From NCBI GenBank assembly GCA_002345215.1, contig DDVH01000019.1, positions 67,865 through 131,864 of the forward strand: a DNA stretch of 64,000 nucleotides, written 5' to 3'. Below the pieces are notes generated by a model that ran no database searches, was not told where the DNA came from, and saw only the letters and a program-made list of their open reading frames with translations. Source of the DNA: Anaerolineales bacterium UBA2317 (GTDB lineage: Bacteria > Chloroflexota > Anaerolineae > Anaerolineales > Villigracilaceae). Positions 1 through 10,200 of this stretch are shown here, piece by piece. Every line of letters starts with the position of its first letter. The first letter of the stretch is position 1. A program made the position numbers and the translations under genes.

Positions 1-319
1 CATTGGCAATGAGATATAACTTTTTTCCGCGATGACGAAATGGCACGACGCTGATGTTGCCAACGATTTGATTATTTTCTTCCCAAATATAACCAGTGAG
101 CGGCAGTGATGTTGAATCAGCAACGCGATTTGCCCATTTGATAAATGAATTATCGTTACCGGCTTTTCGCATGTCTTGCACATACCGTCTGCCATCGTTA
201 TCCATTGTTTCTGAAAAACATTGCTCAATTAAATCTGCAACGGCGGGTAGGTCTCTTAATATGTTAAGAGGTCGCAGATTTTCATGCTGTGTTTGCGTGG
301 GCAAGGTGATGGATGCCAT
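1..319 (-). CDS. GNAT family N-acetyltransferase (partial, C-terminus off the window)
   Basis: Reading the minus strand from an ATG at 319 gives an open frame of about 106 codons to the window edge. It contains a GNAT-like central part (GYIWEENNQIVGNISVVPF followed by RHRGKKLYLIAN), matching the beta4 strand just before the acetyl-CoA-binding motif A of the family. GNAT proteins transfer an acetyl group from acetyl-CoA to an amine; the substrate cannot be told. The acetyl-CoA loop itself lies outside the window. A TATAAT box at 327-332 on the minus strand is 7 nt from the ATG and there is no Shine-Dalgarno site, so the mRNA may be leaderless. The gene is divergent from the MFS gene. Confidence 0.72.
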   Translation of the reverse strand, partial: MASITLPTQTQHENLRPLNILRDLPAVADLIEQCFSETMDNDGRRYVQDMRKAGNDNSFIKWANRVADSTSLPLTGYIWEENNQIVGNISVVPFRHRGKKLYLIAN

Positions 320-326
320 TGCTTGA

Positions 327-332
327 ATTATA
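327..332 (-). promoter_or_regulatory. -10 box of the GNAT gene
   Basis: Perfect TATAAT on the minus strand, 7 nt upstream of the ATG at 319. With a transcription start about 6-7 nt after the box, the message would begin at the start codon. Confidence 0.5.
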
Positions 333-353
333 GTCCTTGTTTCTTACTAGGCG

Positions 354-381
354 TATAATTGTTTGAATTTTGTTTTGGAGG
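354..381 (+). promoter_or_regulatory. -10 box and ribosome-binding site of the MFS gene
   Basis: TATAAT at 354-359 is followed by GGAGG at 377-381. The ribosome site lies 4 nt before the TTG at 386, which decides that start over the upstream in-frame TTG at 359, since that one overlaps the -10 box. Confidence 0.55.
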
Positions 382-385
382 CTTC

Positions 386-1651
386 TTGAAAAATCACTCG
401 TTGTTTACGGCATTATTAAGTTTGAAGGGCAACCCGCGCGGATGTGTTTACTTTGAACCGTTATGGGGAATTCCGTTTAACTTATATACGCCCTATGTTT
501 CGCTTTATATGCTTGCCATTGGACTCTCTGAAAAAGAAATTGGTTTGATATTGAGCATCAGTTGGTTCTTCCAAATTTTTCTGGCATTAATCAGCGGTGC
601 AGTGACGGATAAACTTGGGCGAAGATTGACCACTTTAATTTTTGATATTTTATCTTGGAGTGTGCCTGCTCTTATCTCTGCTTTTGCTCAAAACTTTTGG
701 TATTTCTTAATTGCTGGAATTGTCAACAGCCTGTGGAGAATCACACTTAATTCTTGGAATTGTTTGTTGGTAGAAGATGCAGAAAAAGACCAAATTGTTG
801 ATATTTACACTTGGATTTACATCGCCAATTTATTTGTCGGGTTCATTGCACCTTTGGCAGGTGTGTTGATTGGAATATTTTCTTTTGTGCCAACCATGCG
901 AGGTTTATATATTTTTGCGGCAGTGATGTTTACCCTTAAAGCAGTACTCACTTATTTATGGACAGAAGAAACTGCTCAGGGAAAAATTCGTTTGGTGGAG
1001 ACCAAGGAACAAAATATTTTTCATATCTTAAGTGGGTACAAAGATGTTTTACGAGCTTTGATTCGCACGCCTCAAACTTTATTAACAGCAGGCATTATGC
1101 TGGTGATGAGTATTACAGTTTTGGTCAGTAATAATTTTTGGTCTATTTTTGTGACGGAAAAACTTCAAATTGCTACTGAGAACTTGGCAATTTTCCCATT
1201 TATCAAATCGGCGATTATGTTGATTTTTTATTTCACAGTCATGCCAAAGATTTCAAGAATGCATTTCAAAATGCCGATGTTGGTTGGGTTTATAGGGTAT
1301 GTAGCTAGTCATTTGGTTTTGGTGACAGCACCGAGTGGAAATTATGGATTTTTAATTTTCAGTGTTTTTCTAGAGGCTTGTAGTATGGCGGCTGTTAGCC
1401 CATTGTTAGATCAAATGATTGTGTTGGCGGTAGATCCAAAAGAACGCGCCCGTATTCAATCTATTTTGTATGTGATTGTGATTCTGTTCACGTCACCATT
1501 TGGTTGGATTGCAGGAAATCTTTCGGCAATGAATAAGAATTTTCCTTTTTATTTAAATATTGGATTATTTATGATTGGGGTTGTTTTGGCTTATTTTGCT
1601 GGGAGGGTGGCAGAGAGGAAACAGGTTGTGGAAGCAGTAATTGGTAATTAG
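386..1651 (+). CDS. MFS family transporter
   Basis: The protein of about 421 residues has roughly twelve hydrophobic segments and a motif A-like loop (SGAVTDKLGRR) between TM2 and TM3, typical of the major facilitator superfamily. It would move a small molecule across the cytoplasmic membrane; the substrate cannot be inferred. The start is taken as TTG at 386 because GGAGG at 377-381 is correctly spaced. The gene ends 21 nt before the CPBP gene, which has its own -10 box, so the two may not form an operon. Confidence 0.8.
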   Translation: MKNHSLFTALLSLKGNPRGCVYFEPLWGIPFNLYTPYVSLYMLAIGLSEKEIGLILSISWFFQIFLALISGAVTDKLGRRLTTLIFDILSWSVPALISAFAQNFWYFLIAGIVNSLWRITLNSWNCLLVEDAEKDQIVDIYTWIYIANLFVGFIAPLAGVLIGIFSFVPTMRGLYIFAAVMFTLKAVLTYLWTEETAQGKIRLVETKEQNIFHILSGYKDVLRALIRTPQTLLTAGIMLVMSITVLVSNNFWSIFVTEKLQIATENLAIFPFIKSAIMLIFYFTVMPKISRMHFKMPMLVGFIGYVASHLVLVTAPSGNYGFLIFSVFLEACSMAAVSPLLDQMIVLAVDPKERARIQSILYVIVILFTSPFGWIAGNLSAMNKNFPFYLNIGLFMIGVVLAYFAGRVAERKQVVEAVIGN

Positions 1652-1660
1652 TAAATTGGT

Positions 1661-1666
1661 TATAAT
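1661..1666 (+). promoter_or_regulatory. -10 box of the CPBP gene
   Basis: TATAAT lies 6 nt upstream of the ATG at 1673, with no Shine-Dalgarno sequence between them. This is the leaderless arrangement seen repeatedly in the window. Confidence 0.5.
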
Positions 1667-1672
1667 CATAAA

Positions 1673-2341
1673 ATGACAATAAAATTCAACTCTAAATTTC
1701 TTTTCGGTTTAGTACTTTCCTTAATACTACCTATATTTTACGTCTTATGGATTGCACCAAACCTGATTCAGCCAGTCACTGATAAATTGGCTTACACCTT
1801 AATAGGTTTTGCTGTTTTATGGCTTTTAGCTTTAAGCGTTTGTCTTTATGTAATGCAAATTGAAAAACGCCCATTAACAAGCATTGGATGGGAAGCATTG
1901 TCATGGAAATCAAGTTTCCTAGCAATTGGTTTAGGTGTTTTTCTTTCTTTGTTAGTACCAGTGCTTACTTTTTTAGTAAGTTCAATCATAAAGTCATCTG
2001 ATTCAGGTTCTATTACTCAAGTTGCTACAAGTTTTCCTTGGTGGTTGATTTTGTTAAGTGTAATCACCGCTGGCGTAACCGAAGAAATATTATTTAGGGG
2101 GTATTCTATAAGCCGATTAATTGAAAAAACGGGCAACAAATGGATAAGTGCCATTATTAGTTTAATATTTTTTATCTGTATTCATTCTTCAGGTTGGAAC
2201 TTAGCACATATTATCGGCGTTGTTATTCCGCTTGGGGCTGTTCTGACAGGTCTATTTTTATGGAAACGAAATTTATTATTTGTGATCATTGTTCATATTA
2301 TGATTGATTTGCCATTGGTGTTTATTTCTCTGGGTTCATAA
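1673..2341 (+). CDS. CPBP family intramembrane metalloprotease
   Basis: This 222-residue polytopic membrane protein carries the three short motifs of the CPBP (CaaX protease and bacteriocin-processing, Rce1-like) family: TEEILFRG near residues 136-143, FICIHSS near 166-172, and VHIMIDLP near the C-terminus. The two Glu and the His residues are the expected active-site or metal residues. Bacterial members cleave substrates within or near the membrane; the target is not known. The upstream TATAAT suggests an independent transcript. Confidence 0.85.
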   Translation: MTIKFNSKFLFGLVLSLILPIFYVLWIAPNLIQPVTDKLAYTLIGFAVLWLLALSVCLYVMQIEKRPLTSIGWEALSWKSSFLAIGLGVFLSLLVPVLTFLVSSIIKSSDSGSITQVATSFPWWLILLSVITAGVTEEILFRGYSISRLIEKTGNKWISAIISLIFFICIHSSGWNLAHIIGVVIPLGAVLTGLFLWKRNLLFVIIVHIMIDLPLVFISLGS

Positions 2342-2400
2342 AAATTAAAATCTAACATTCCTCTTACGCCATATTGATAAATTGCCAACATAGGTTTTGT

Positions 2401-2406
2401 TATAAT
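2401..2406 (+). promoter_or_regulatory. -10 box upstream of clpC
   Basis: TATAAT, 83 nt before the clpC start. Between them is the heptamer array at 2420-2475, so clpC would have an mRNA leader made mostly of repeat sequence. Confidence 0.45.
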
Positions 2407-2419
2407 CCGCTCATTGTTG

Positions 2420-2475
2420 TTAGACCGTTGACTTTAGACCACAGGCCGTCCTCCGTCTATTGTCCACCGTCCAAC
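2420..2475 (+). repeat. Phased heptamer array in the clpC leader
   Basis: Eight consecutive 7-mers in exact phase: TTAGACC, GTTGACT, TTAGACC, ACAGGCC, GTCCTCC, GTCTATT, GTCCACC, GTCCAAC. The clpC Shine-Dalgarno (GGAGG, 2476-2480) follows directly. Comparable arrays lie at 41644-41678, 57091-57139 and 57792-57861. They resemble the short tandemly repeated heptamers described in cyanobacteria. Confidence 0.7.
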
Positions 2476-2489
2476 GGAGGAATAACCCC

Positions 2490-4967
2490 ATGATGCGATT
2501 TGACAGATTTACAGAAAGAGCCCAAGAAGCCGCCCAACGTGCCGCGGAGATTATCCAACGCTATGGGCATAACCAAATTGATACTGAACACATTTTGCTG
2601 GCATTGATTGAACAGCCCGGTGGAGTGATTCCCCAAATCCTTGAAAAATTAAATGTCAGTGCCCAAGCGTTAACTGAACGATTAGATGCGACTTTACGCG
2701 CCAGCCCGAAAGCGAATATTTTTGGTGGAGGCGCCGGGCAAATTTTCATCACGCCTCGAGTCAAGCGGATAATTGATCTTGCAAACGAAGAAGCCAATCG
2801 CCTCAAAGATGAATACATTTCTACAGAGCATATCTTTTTAGCGATTCTCACTGAGCGCAATACACCTGCCGCTCGCATTTTAGAGTCTGCTGGTTTATCA
2901 CGTGACCGTGTTTATGATGCGATTCAAGATTTACGTGGCGGACAAAGAGTCACAGACCCGCAAGCAGAAACAAAATATCGTACGCTTGAAAAATATTCAC
3001 GTGACTTAACTCAACTTGCTCGTGAAGGAAAACTTGACCCTGTCATTGGGCGTGATAATGAAATCCTGCGTTTGATACAAATCTTATCTCGACGCACGAA
3101 GAACAACCCGGTATTAATTGGCGAAGCGGGTGTTGGTAAAACTGCCATCGTCGAAGGCTTGGCTCAAAAGATTGCTACCAATGATGTCCCTGAAATCCTA
3201 TCAGGCAAAAGAGTAGTAGCGCTTGATTTAGGCGCGATGATTGCCGGATCAAGATTCAGAGGCGAGTTTGAAGAACGTCTCAAAGCTGTTATGGAAGAAG
3301 TTCAACGTGCAAAAGGCGATGTCATTTTGATGATTGACGAGTTGCACACTGTTGTTGGTGCTGGTGCCGCTCAAGGTGCAATGGATGCGAGCAATATGCT
3401 CAAACCAGCATTGGCGCGTGGTGAGTTGCAATGTATTGGTGCAACAACTTTGGATGAATTCCATAAACATATTGAAAAAGATGCCGCATTGGAAAGACGC
3501 TTCGCCCCAATTTATGTTGAAGAACCTAGCGTTGAAGATACAATCAAAATGATGTATGGCTTGCGTGACCGTTACGAAGCTCATCACAAAGTTCGTTATG
3601 CGGATGATGCTTTAGAAGCCGCCGCTCGTTTGGCTGATAGATATGTAACCGATAGACATTTACCTGATAAAGCCATTGACTTAATGGATGAAGCCGCCGC
3701 GAAACTTCGTGTGGCGTTATATTCTATGCCGCCAGATTTGAAGGCGATGAAAACTGAAGTTGATAAATTGTTAGCCGAAGAAGAACAAGCCGGTTTGAAT
3801 CGTGATTATGAACGCGCGGCACAAAAGAAAGCCGAACGTTTAAGACTCGAACAAGATTACAACGCGCAACGTGATAAATGGGAAGCCGAACATCAATTAG
3901 ATGAAGTCGTTGATGTAGATGATATTGCTTCTGTTGTTCATCAATGGACGGGCATCCCTGTTACACAAATGCTTGAAACAGAATCAGAAAAATTGTTGCA
4001 AATGGAAACTCGTTTGCATGAAAGAATCATTGGGCAAGAAGAAGCCATTCATGCAATTTCTGACGCGATTCGTCGTGCACGTTCTGGTCTCAAAGACCCA
4101 AGCCGACCGATTGGTTCATTTGTATTCATTGGACCTTCCGGTGTTGGTAAAACCGAATTAGCAAAAGCATTGGCTTGGTTTATGTTTGATGATGAAGATG
4201 CGTTGGTTCGCATTGATATGTCTGAATATCGTGAGCAACACACAGTTTCACGTCTCTTTGGTGCGCCGCCCGGATATGTTGGTTATGAAGAAGGCGGTCA
4301 ACTCACTGAAGCTGTGCGTCGCAGACCATATCGCGTCGTTTTGTTTGATGAAATTGAAAAAGCCCATCCTGAAGTCTGGAATGCTTTGTTACAAATTTTA
4401 GATGATGGACGTTTGACAGATGGTCAGGGCAATGTCGTGGATTTTAGAAACACGGTTCTTATCATGACCTCAAACTTGGGTACTGAATATGTGAGAAAAG
4501 GTGGCACTTTAGGCTTTTTGCCTCACAAGTCTGATGATGCTGAACGAGAAGCACACAACAAAATTGAAGCCGCATTGAAAGCCTCTTTTAGACCTGAGTT
4601 CTTGAATCGCATTGATGAAATCATTATGTTCTCACCACTTTCTGTAGAACAAATGGAACAAATTGTGATTTTACAAATGAAAGAAGTACAAGACCGTTTG
4701 AACGACCACAACATCGCGGTTCAAATTACAGATGCGGCACGCGCTTGGTTAGCAAAAGAAGGTTATGACCAAACTTTTGGAGCCCGTCCATTACGCCGTG
4801 CGATTCAGAAATATGTTGAAAGTCCGCTTTCAAAAGAATTGTTAAGTGGAAAATTCAAAGACGGTGCCGAAGTGATTGTAGATGTAGACGAGAAAGAAAA
4901 CAAAATCGTTTTCCAAACATCTGCACCGACCAAGAAAAAGAAAAGCAAACAAGAAGTGGATGCGTAA
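2490..4967 (+). CDS. clpC: ATP-dependent Clp protease ATP-binding subunit ClpC
   Basis: An AAA+ unfoldase of 825 residues: two Clp-N repeats (residues 1-150), AAA1 with GEAGVGKT at 211-218 and Walker B MIDELH, a short coiled middle segment rather than the long ClpB one, then AAA2 with GPSGVGKT at about 548-555 and VLFDEIEKAH. An LGF tripeptide at 674-676 sits where ClpA/ClpC carry the ClpP-docking loop, which ClpB lacks. It should therefore feed unfolded proteins to ClpP in the cytoplasm. The start is ATG 2490 (or the adjacent ATG 2493), 9 nt after GGAGG. No clpP is in the window. A strong terminator follows. Confidence 0.93.
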   Translation: MMRFDRFTERAQEAAQRAAEIIQRYGHNQIDTEHILLALIEQPGGVIPQILEKLNVSAQALTERLDATLRASPKANIFGGGAGQIFITPRVKRIIDLANEEANRLKDEYISTEHIFLAILTERNTPAARILESAGLSRDRVYDAIQDLRGGQRVTDPQAETKYRTLEKYSRDLTQLAREGKLDPVIGRDNEILRLIQILSRRTKNNPVLIGEAGVGKTAIVEGLAQKIATNDVPEILSGKRVVALDLGAMIAGSRFRGEFEERLKAVMEEVQRAKGDVILMIDELHTVVGAGAAQGAMDASNMLKPALARGELQCIGATTLDEFHKHIEKDAALERRFAPIYVEEPSVEDTIKMMYGLRDRYEAHHKVRYADDALEAAARLADRYVTDRHLPDKAIDLMDEAAAKLRVALYSMPPDLKAMKTEVDKLLAEEEQAGLNRDYERAAQKKAERLRLEQDYNAQRDKWEAEHQLDEVVDVDDIASVVHQWTGIPVTQMLETESEKLLQMETRLHERIIGQEEAIHAISDAIRRARSGLKDPSRPIGSFVFIGPSGVGKTELAKALAWFMFDDEDALVRIDMSEYREQHTVSRLFGAPPGYVGYEEGGQLTEAVRRRPYRVVLFDEIEKAHPEVWNALLQILDDGRLTDGQGNVVDFRNTVLIMTSNLGTEYVRKGGTLGFLPHKSDDAEREAHNKIEAALKASFRPEFLNRIDEIIMFSPLSVEQMEQIVILQMKEVQDRLNDHNIAVQITDAARAWLAKEGYDQTFGARPLRRAIQKYVESPLSKELLSGKFKDGAEVIVDVDEKENKIVFQTSAPTKKKKSKQEVDA

Positions 4968-4976
4968 TCTAAATCT

Positions 4977-5009
4977 AAACCTCCGAGGTCTCTAAGACCT
5001 CGGAGGTTT
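4977..5009. terminator. Terminator after clpC
   Basis: Perfect 14-bp stem (arms 4977-4990 and 4996-5009) with loop TCTAA, then a T-rich tail. The stem core CCGAGGTC is shared with hairpins at 10374, 49149 and 53357. Confidence 0.88.
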
Positions 5010-5021
5010 TTGTTTACGAAG

Positions 5022-5051
5022 CAGAATCAAGCGTCCCTTAATTTAGAAGCG
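5022..5051 (+). repeat. 30-nt dispersed repeat, intergenic copy
   Basis: This 30-nt stretch recurs at 16230-16259 inside panE with a single mismatch (T versus G in the AANTTAG part). It begins CAGAATCAAGCGTCCCTTAA and ends TTAGAAGCG. Chance identity of 29 of 30 nt in a 64-kb window is very unlikely. Confidence 0.75.
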
Positions 5052-5123
5052 GACTAATTTCCTAATCCATAATTCACTTAGTCAAGGTATCATCAAGCCA
5101 TCTTTATAAAAAGGAAATAACAC

Positions 5124-7118
5124 ATGGATAACCCCTCAAATCGTTCAGGTTCAACCACTACTGGAATTATTATCGGTATATTGGCTTTGCTATGTTGTGT
5201 GTGTGTCATTGCACTTGGCGCGGCAGGATATTGGTTTTATAGTATTTTTCCCTCTGAAATTACAGACATACCTGTGTTTACAGAAACAGAACCAGCCGTA
5301 CAACCAGAATTGACTCGCCCACCCGTAGAAACCATCACAAGCGAAACATTGGATACATTAAAAAATACGATTGTGCCAATCAATGACCCGCGTGCTTTGG
5401 CATGTCGTTTACAAGCGTTATGTGATATTCCTGAAGTAACAGCAACTTCGGCTGTCACCCGTGTTGTGGGTGATAAAGATAATTTTTGGGTAACGAATTT
5501 AGATAATTTAGAAAATGTCGAAGTTACAGCCACGCTTCGTTATGTCACTTCGCATGTATATTTTTGGGTACAAGATGGCGTAGACGTGAATGAAAATGAA
5601 GTTGCCGCCTTAGGCGAAGAATTTGAAAATAAAATTTACCCAACCACACGCGAATTTTTTGGTAGTGAGTGGAGCCCCGGCATTGATGGTGATGAACATA
5701 TTTATATTTTATATTCACGCGGGCTTGGTTTTTCAGTTGCCGGTTATTTTTCTTCTTCTGATTCAACCCATCCATTAATTCAAGAATACTCCAATGGGCA
5801 TGAAATGTTTTTATTCAATGCTGATAACACATCCATTGATGAAAGTTCTTATGGCGTGTTAGCACATGAATTTCAACACATGATTCATTGGAATTTAGAT
5901 TTGAACGAAACTTCATGGTTAAACGAAGGTTCATCAGAACTTGCCGCATTCTTAAATGGTTACGACCCCGGTGGCTTTGATTGGTTATACATTCAAAACC
6001 CAGATTTGCAATTAAACGATTGGCCCAACGATGGCAATACTGGTCCGCATTATGGCGCAGGCTTTTTGTTTATGAATTATTTTCTCAATCGCTTTGGTGA
6101 TGAAGCCACACAACTGCTCGTCAAAGATGTTGCCAATGGTTTAGAAAGTGTGGATGATGCTCTCATTGAAATCAACGCGACTGATTCACTTACAGGTCAA
6201 CCAATTGATGCCGACGCGTTTTTTATGGATTGGGTTGTAACAAACTTTTTATTAGACCCTTCTGTTGCTGATGGTCGTTATGATTATGCAAATTACCCAA
6301 ACGCAAATCGAGCCTCTGCTACAGAAACAATTTACACCTGTCCGCAAGCAGCATTGCAACGTACAGTGCATCAATACGCGGCGGATTATATTGCGATTGA
6401 ATGTAGCGGCGACTTTACATTATCGTTTACCGGTTCAACCATTACGGGACTCTTGCCTGCTGACCCTTATAGCGGAGACTACGCCTTCTGGTCAAACAAA
6501 GGTGATTCATCCGACATGACCTTGACGCGCGAATTTGATTTTACAAACGTCAGCGCACCTATCGAATTATCATTCCGCACTTGGTACGATATTGAATTGG
6601 ATTGGGATTATGTCTATGTGGAAGTTTCTGAAAATGGCGAAGTGTGGGAAATTTTAACCACACCTTCCGGCACCGGCACAGACCCAAGCGGCAATTCGTA
6701 TGGCTGGGGTTACACCGGATTTACGGATTGGAAAGTAGAAACGATTGACCTTTCTGCTTATGCTGGAAAGAAAGTTTTTGTGCGTTTTGAATATATCACC
6801 GATGCGGCAGTCAATGGCGAGGGCTTCATGATAGATGATGTTGAGGTAACAGCAATCAACTACAAATCAGATTTTGAAGCGGATGATGGTGGCTGGGTAG
6901 CCGATGGATTTGTGCGTATCCAAAATGTGCTTCCGCAAAGATTCGGTTTGGCTCTCATTTTGACATCTGATTCGAGCGTGACGATGATTCCATTAAATGC
7001 AGACCAAACGGCTGAAATTCCGCTTTCTTTGAGTTCGGGTGATAAAGCCTATTTGGTTGTTTCTGGGTTGACGAGATTCACCCGTGAAGAGGCTTCTTAT
7101 CAAATTGAAATAAAGTAA
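5124..7118 (+). CDS. Membrane-anchored zinc metalloprotease (gluzincin, M6/M30-like)
   Basis: The 664-residue protein starts with one hydrophobic segment (about residues 12-38) that should act as an uncleaved anchor or signal. A zinc site HEFQH followed by NEGSSE about 17 residues later gives the HExxH...E gluzincin pattern. The second half contains two Trp/Tyr/Gly-rich segments like the C-terminal beta domain of immune inhibitor A peptidases (SFRTWYDIELDWDYVYVEVS, then MIDDVEV). It is predicted to act outside the cell on proteins. The Shine-Dalgarno AAAAGGAAA precedes the ATG. M6 versus M30 assignment is uncertain. Confidence 0.75.
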   Translation: MDNPSNRSGSTTTGIIIGILALLCCVCVIALGAAGYWFYSIFPSEITDIPVFTETEPAVQPELTRPPVETITSETLDTLKNTIVPINDPRALACRLQALCDIPEVTATSAVTRVVGDKDNFWVTNLDNLENVEVTATLRYVTSHVYFWVQDGVDVNENEVAALGEEFENKIYPTTREFFGSEWSPGIDGDEHIYILYSRGLGFSVAGYFSSSDSTHPLIQEYSNGHEMFLFNADNTSIDESSYGVLAHEFQHMIHWNLDLNETSWLNEGSSELAAFLNGYDPGGFDWLYIQNPDLQLNDWPNDGNTGPHYGAGFLFMNYFLNRFGDEATQLLVKDVANGLESVDDALIEINATDSLTGQPIDADAFFMDWVVTNFLLDPSVADGRYDYANYPNANRASATETIYTCPQAALQRTVHQYAADYIAIECSGDFTLSFTGSTITGLLPADPYSGDYAFWSNKGDSSDMTLTREFDFTNVSAPIELSFRTWYDIELDWDYVYVEVSENGEVWEILTTPSGTGTDPSGNSYGWGYTGFTDWKVETIDLSAYAGKKVFVRFEYITDAAVNGEGFMIDDVEVTAINYKSDFEADDGGWVADGFVRIQNVLPQRFGLALILTSDSSVTMIPLNADQTAEIPLSLSSGDKAYLVVSGLTRFTREEASYQIEIK

Positions 7119-7122
7119 TATT

Positions 7123-7187
7123 TTAGCCACAGAGATCACAGAGACTTTTGAGGTTTTCTCAGAAAACTCTGTGGACTCTGTGGCTAA
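7123..7187. repeat. CACAGAG-type palindromic repeat, probable terminator
   Basis: Outer arms TTAGCCACAGAG (7123-7134) and its complement (7176-7187), inner arms CACAGAG (7137-7143) and CTCTGTG (7167-7173). The long imperfect hairpin is followed by TTTTTGGGG. The CACAGAG/CTCTGTG words are a recurrent repeat type in many bacterial genomes. It separates the protease and kinase genes. Confidence 0.75.
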
Positions 7188-7239
7188 TTTTTGGGGATTT
7201 GTTATCAAATTTGCAATCTTTTCTTTTGACATCCTGACT

Positions 7240-7245
7240 TATAAT
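7240..7245 (+). promoter_or_regulatory. -10 box of the LacI-sensor histidine kinase
   Basis: TATAAT 10 nt before the ATG at 7256, with no Shine-Dalgarno site. A leader of only a few nucleotides is predicted. Confidence 0.45.
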
Positions 7246-7255
7246 TCCGCCCATC

Positions 7256-10200
7256 ATGGTGGCATCTAAAAATTCTTCTAGCCGAAGGACCATTGCTGTG
7301 TTGGGCGCGCAGGTTTCGCGCTTGTGGAATGCTGAATTTATGGCAGGCGTTTTAGATTGCGCCGAAGAACATGATGTTAATGTAGTTTCTTTTTCAGGTG
7401 GGAAGCCCACTCCAATTCCATCACCTTCTGGAAATTTATCTTACGGGTTATACGACTTAATCAAGCCCGGTCAATTTGATGGGATTTTGCTTTCAGCGGA
7501 TATATCTCATGGGGTTTCATTGGATGAAGTAAAAAACTTCATCAAAATTTTTGGCGATACACCAATTGCTTCATTTGCCATTCCAATAAAAAAAATTCCC
7601 ACCACCATTACAGATAACAGTGGTGGAATGCGTGCCGTGATTAATCATTTGATTAAGGAACATGGATACAAACGCATTGCTTTTATCCGCGGACCTCAAG
7701 GACAAATCGAATCTGACCAACGCTTTGAAGCCTATAAAGCGGAATTAAAAGCCAACGATATTCGTTTTGATGAAAAATTAGTGATTGAAGGTGATTTTTC
7801 ACCTGAAAGCGGACGTGCCGCCGTGCGAACTTTATTAGATGAACGCGGCATTCGTGTGCAAGCCATTGCTGTATCCAACGACCGTATGGCGTTTGGCGTA
7901 TTAGAAGATTTGGGTCAACGTGGCATTTCGGTACCAGACTCAATTGCGGTGACGGGTTTTGATAATGTTGGTGAGTCACAATCTATGGGTGTGCCGTTAA
8001 CTACAGTGCATCAATCTTTTTATGATATTGGTAAAAAATCATTTGAAGCCTTGATGAGAAAAATCAACGGCGAAGAAGTAAATGATGTCAATATTCTTCC
8101 TGTCAATTTAGTCGTGCGTTGGTCTTGTGGTTGTTTGCCCGATAGTGTGCAAAAAGCAATTGTGCTTCCACGCGAAGTAGCACATACTGGTAGGTTAGAA
8201 AACAAACGTGAAGCCGCCATCCGTGCTTTGCTTGGTGCGGCAGGCATTCCAGAAAATGACCCAGCAAAATCAAAGTATGTTGAAGTTTTTGGTAGTGCTT
8301 GGGATGAATTTCTGACGACATTACGCGAGCCAGACCGCAATACAGCTTTCTTGAAATCTGTTCAATCTATTGTTGAGGTGCTACAACAAAATGATTACGA
8401 CTTCAATGCGTGGCAAAATGTTGTATCAACATTTAGAAAATATGCCTTAGGTGGAATCAACAGCAACACCACCATGTTGCGTGCTGAAAATTTATTTCAA
8501 CAAGCGCGTATGTTGGTTGGCGAATTATCACAACGCGCGCAAGCCTATCGGCGTTTGCAATTTGAAAAGCAAGAAGAAATTCTCAACAACTTTAGTTTCT
8601 CTATGGCATCAGCCATGACTTTTGAAGGCATTGGACTTGCCATTTCAAAACATTTCCCCACGCTTGGTTTAGAACGTTGGTATGTGATGTTATATGGCGA
8701 CGTCGGTTCGCCGGGTTCGGTCTCGACTCCACCTCCGCAAAATTATCAATTGTTATTGCAATATGATGAACACAGTTTCCAAATTCCAGATGACAGACCG
8801 CTTCTTGCTACGGGACGCTTGGTGCCGCATGGAAAAACTCCCGAAGACCGACGCTATCAAGCTGTGGTGATGCCTTTAGCATTAGCCAGCAACCGCTTCG
8901 GTTTTATGTGGGTCGAAATGGGTCCACATGATTGGGACATTTATGTTCGTTTGAAAAATTTATTATCCAGTGCGTTGTTGCGCACCATGTTGGTCGAACA
9001 GCGTGAACAAGCTCAAAAGGAAGTAGAAAGATTGTTCAGCGCCGAACAAGAACGGCGTCGCGGAGCTGAAGCGTTATCACGTTCATCACGTCATTTATCT
9101 TCATTAAATAATATCCAGAAATTGCCAGAACAAATCCTAGAACAATTGAATCAAGTTTTGCCATTTGAGCGTGGTGTTTTATTGATTGAGGATGTGAATG
9201 GCACGCCAGTTATACAAGCGCATCGTGGCATGCCAAAGAATGCAAACCTAGATGAATTTAATTTGAAAATCAACGGCGTTGATTTCTATCAAACAGTTGC
9301 AAGGCAAGGTGAGGCTGTTGTCATTGCGGATGTTCAAAGTAAAAAATGGTCTCAACCTGAATGGTTACCACAAGATAAATCTTGGTTAGGTGTGCCATTG
9401 TATTCAAAAGATAATGTGATTGGTTTGTTATTGTTAAGCCGCGCCGATGATTCATTCAGTGAAGATGATAGTTTATTGGTCAGCAACTTTTCGGCGCAGG
9501 CGGCTGTGTCGTTAGAAAATTCACGTTTATATAACGAAGTGACCAGCATGAATCAAGTGATGGAACGCATGGTTTCAAAACGTGTTGAAGAATTAAACAA
9601 TGCTTACCAAACGCTTGAAAAGCACGATAAAAATAAATCGGCTTTTATTCAAGTTGCCGCACATGAATTACGCACACCTTTAACAGTTATTAAAGGCTAT
9701 TTAGGCATGTTGAAATCAGACCCTGTGATTCAAAATAATCAAATCCTTTCGCCAGCCATTGACGGTGTGTTGCGTGGTACAGACCGTTTGCATCAAGTAG
9801 TAGATAGTATGTTGGATGTTGCACGCCTTGAAAATCAGACCATCAGTCCACATATTGAATCAGTCAACTTAGGTTTGATATTGAGATTGATTTTGAAAGA
9901 TTATGTGGAAGATGTAAAAACACGAAACTTAAACTTAACGCTGGATGAAGCTATTAAACAAATTCCACCGCTTTCGGCAGACCCTGAACTTTTGAAAAAA
10001 GCACTTGACCATATTATTGTTAACGCAATTAAGTTCACACCAGACGGCGGTTCGATTCACATTGCTGCCAAAGTAGTGGAAGATAAAAAACGTGGGGATA
10101 TGGTTGAATTAAGTGTCAAAGATACTGGCATCGGCATTGACCCTGAACATCATAAAATTATTTTTGAAAAGTTATATCAATTGGGCGAAGTACAATTACA

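Noticed and set aside
7226..7245. TTGACA before the TATAAT of the LacI-kinase gene
   Set aside because: The spacing is only 8 nt, too short for a -35/-10 pair.
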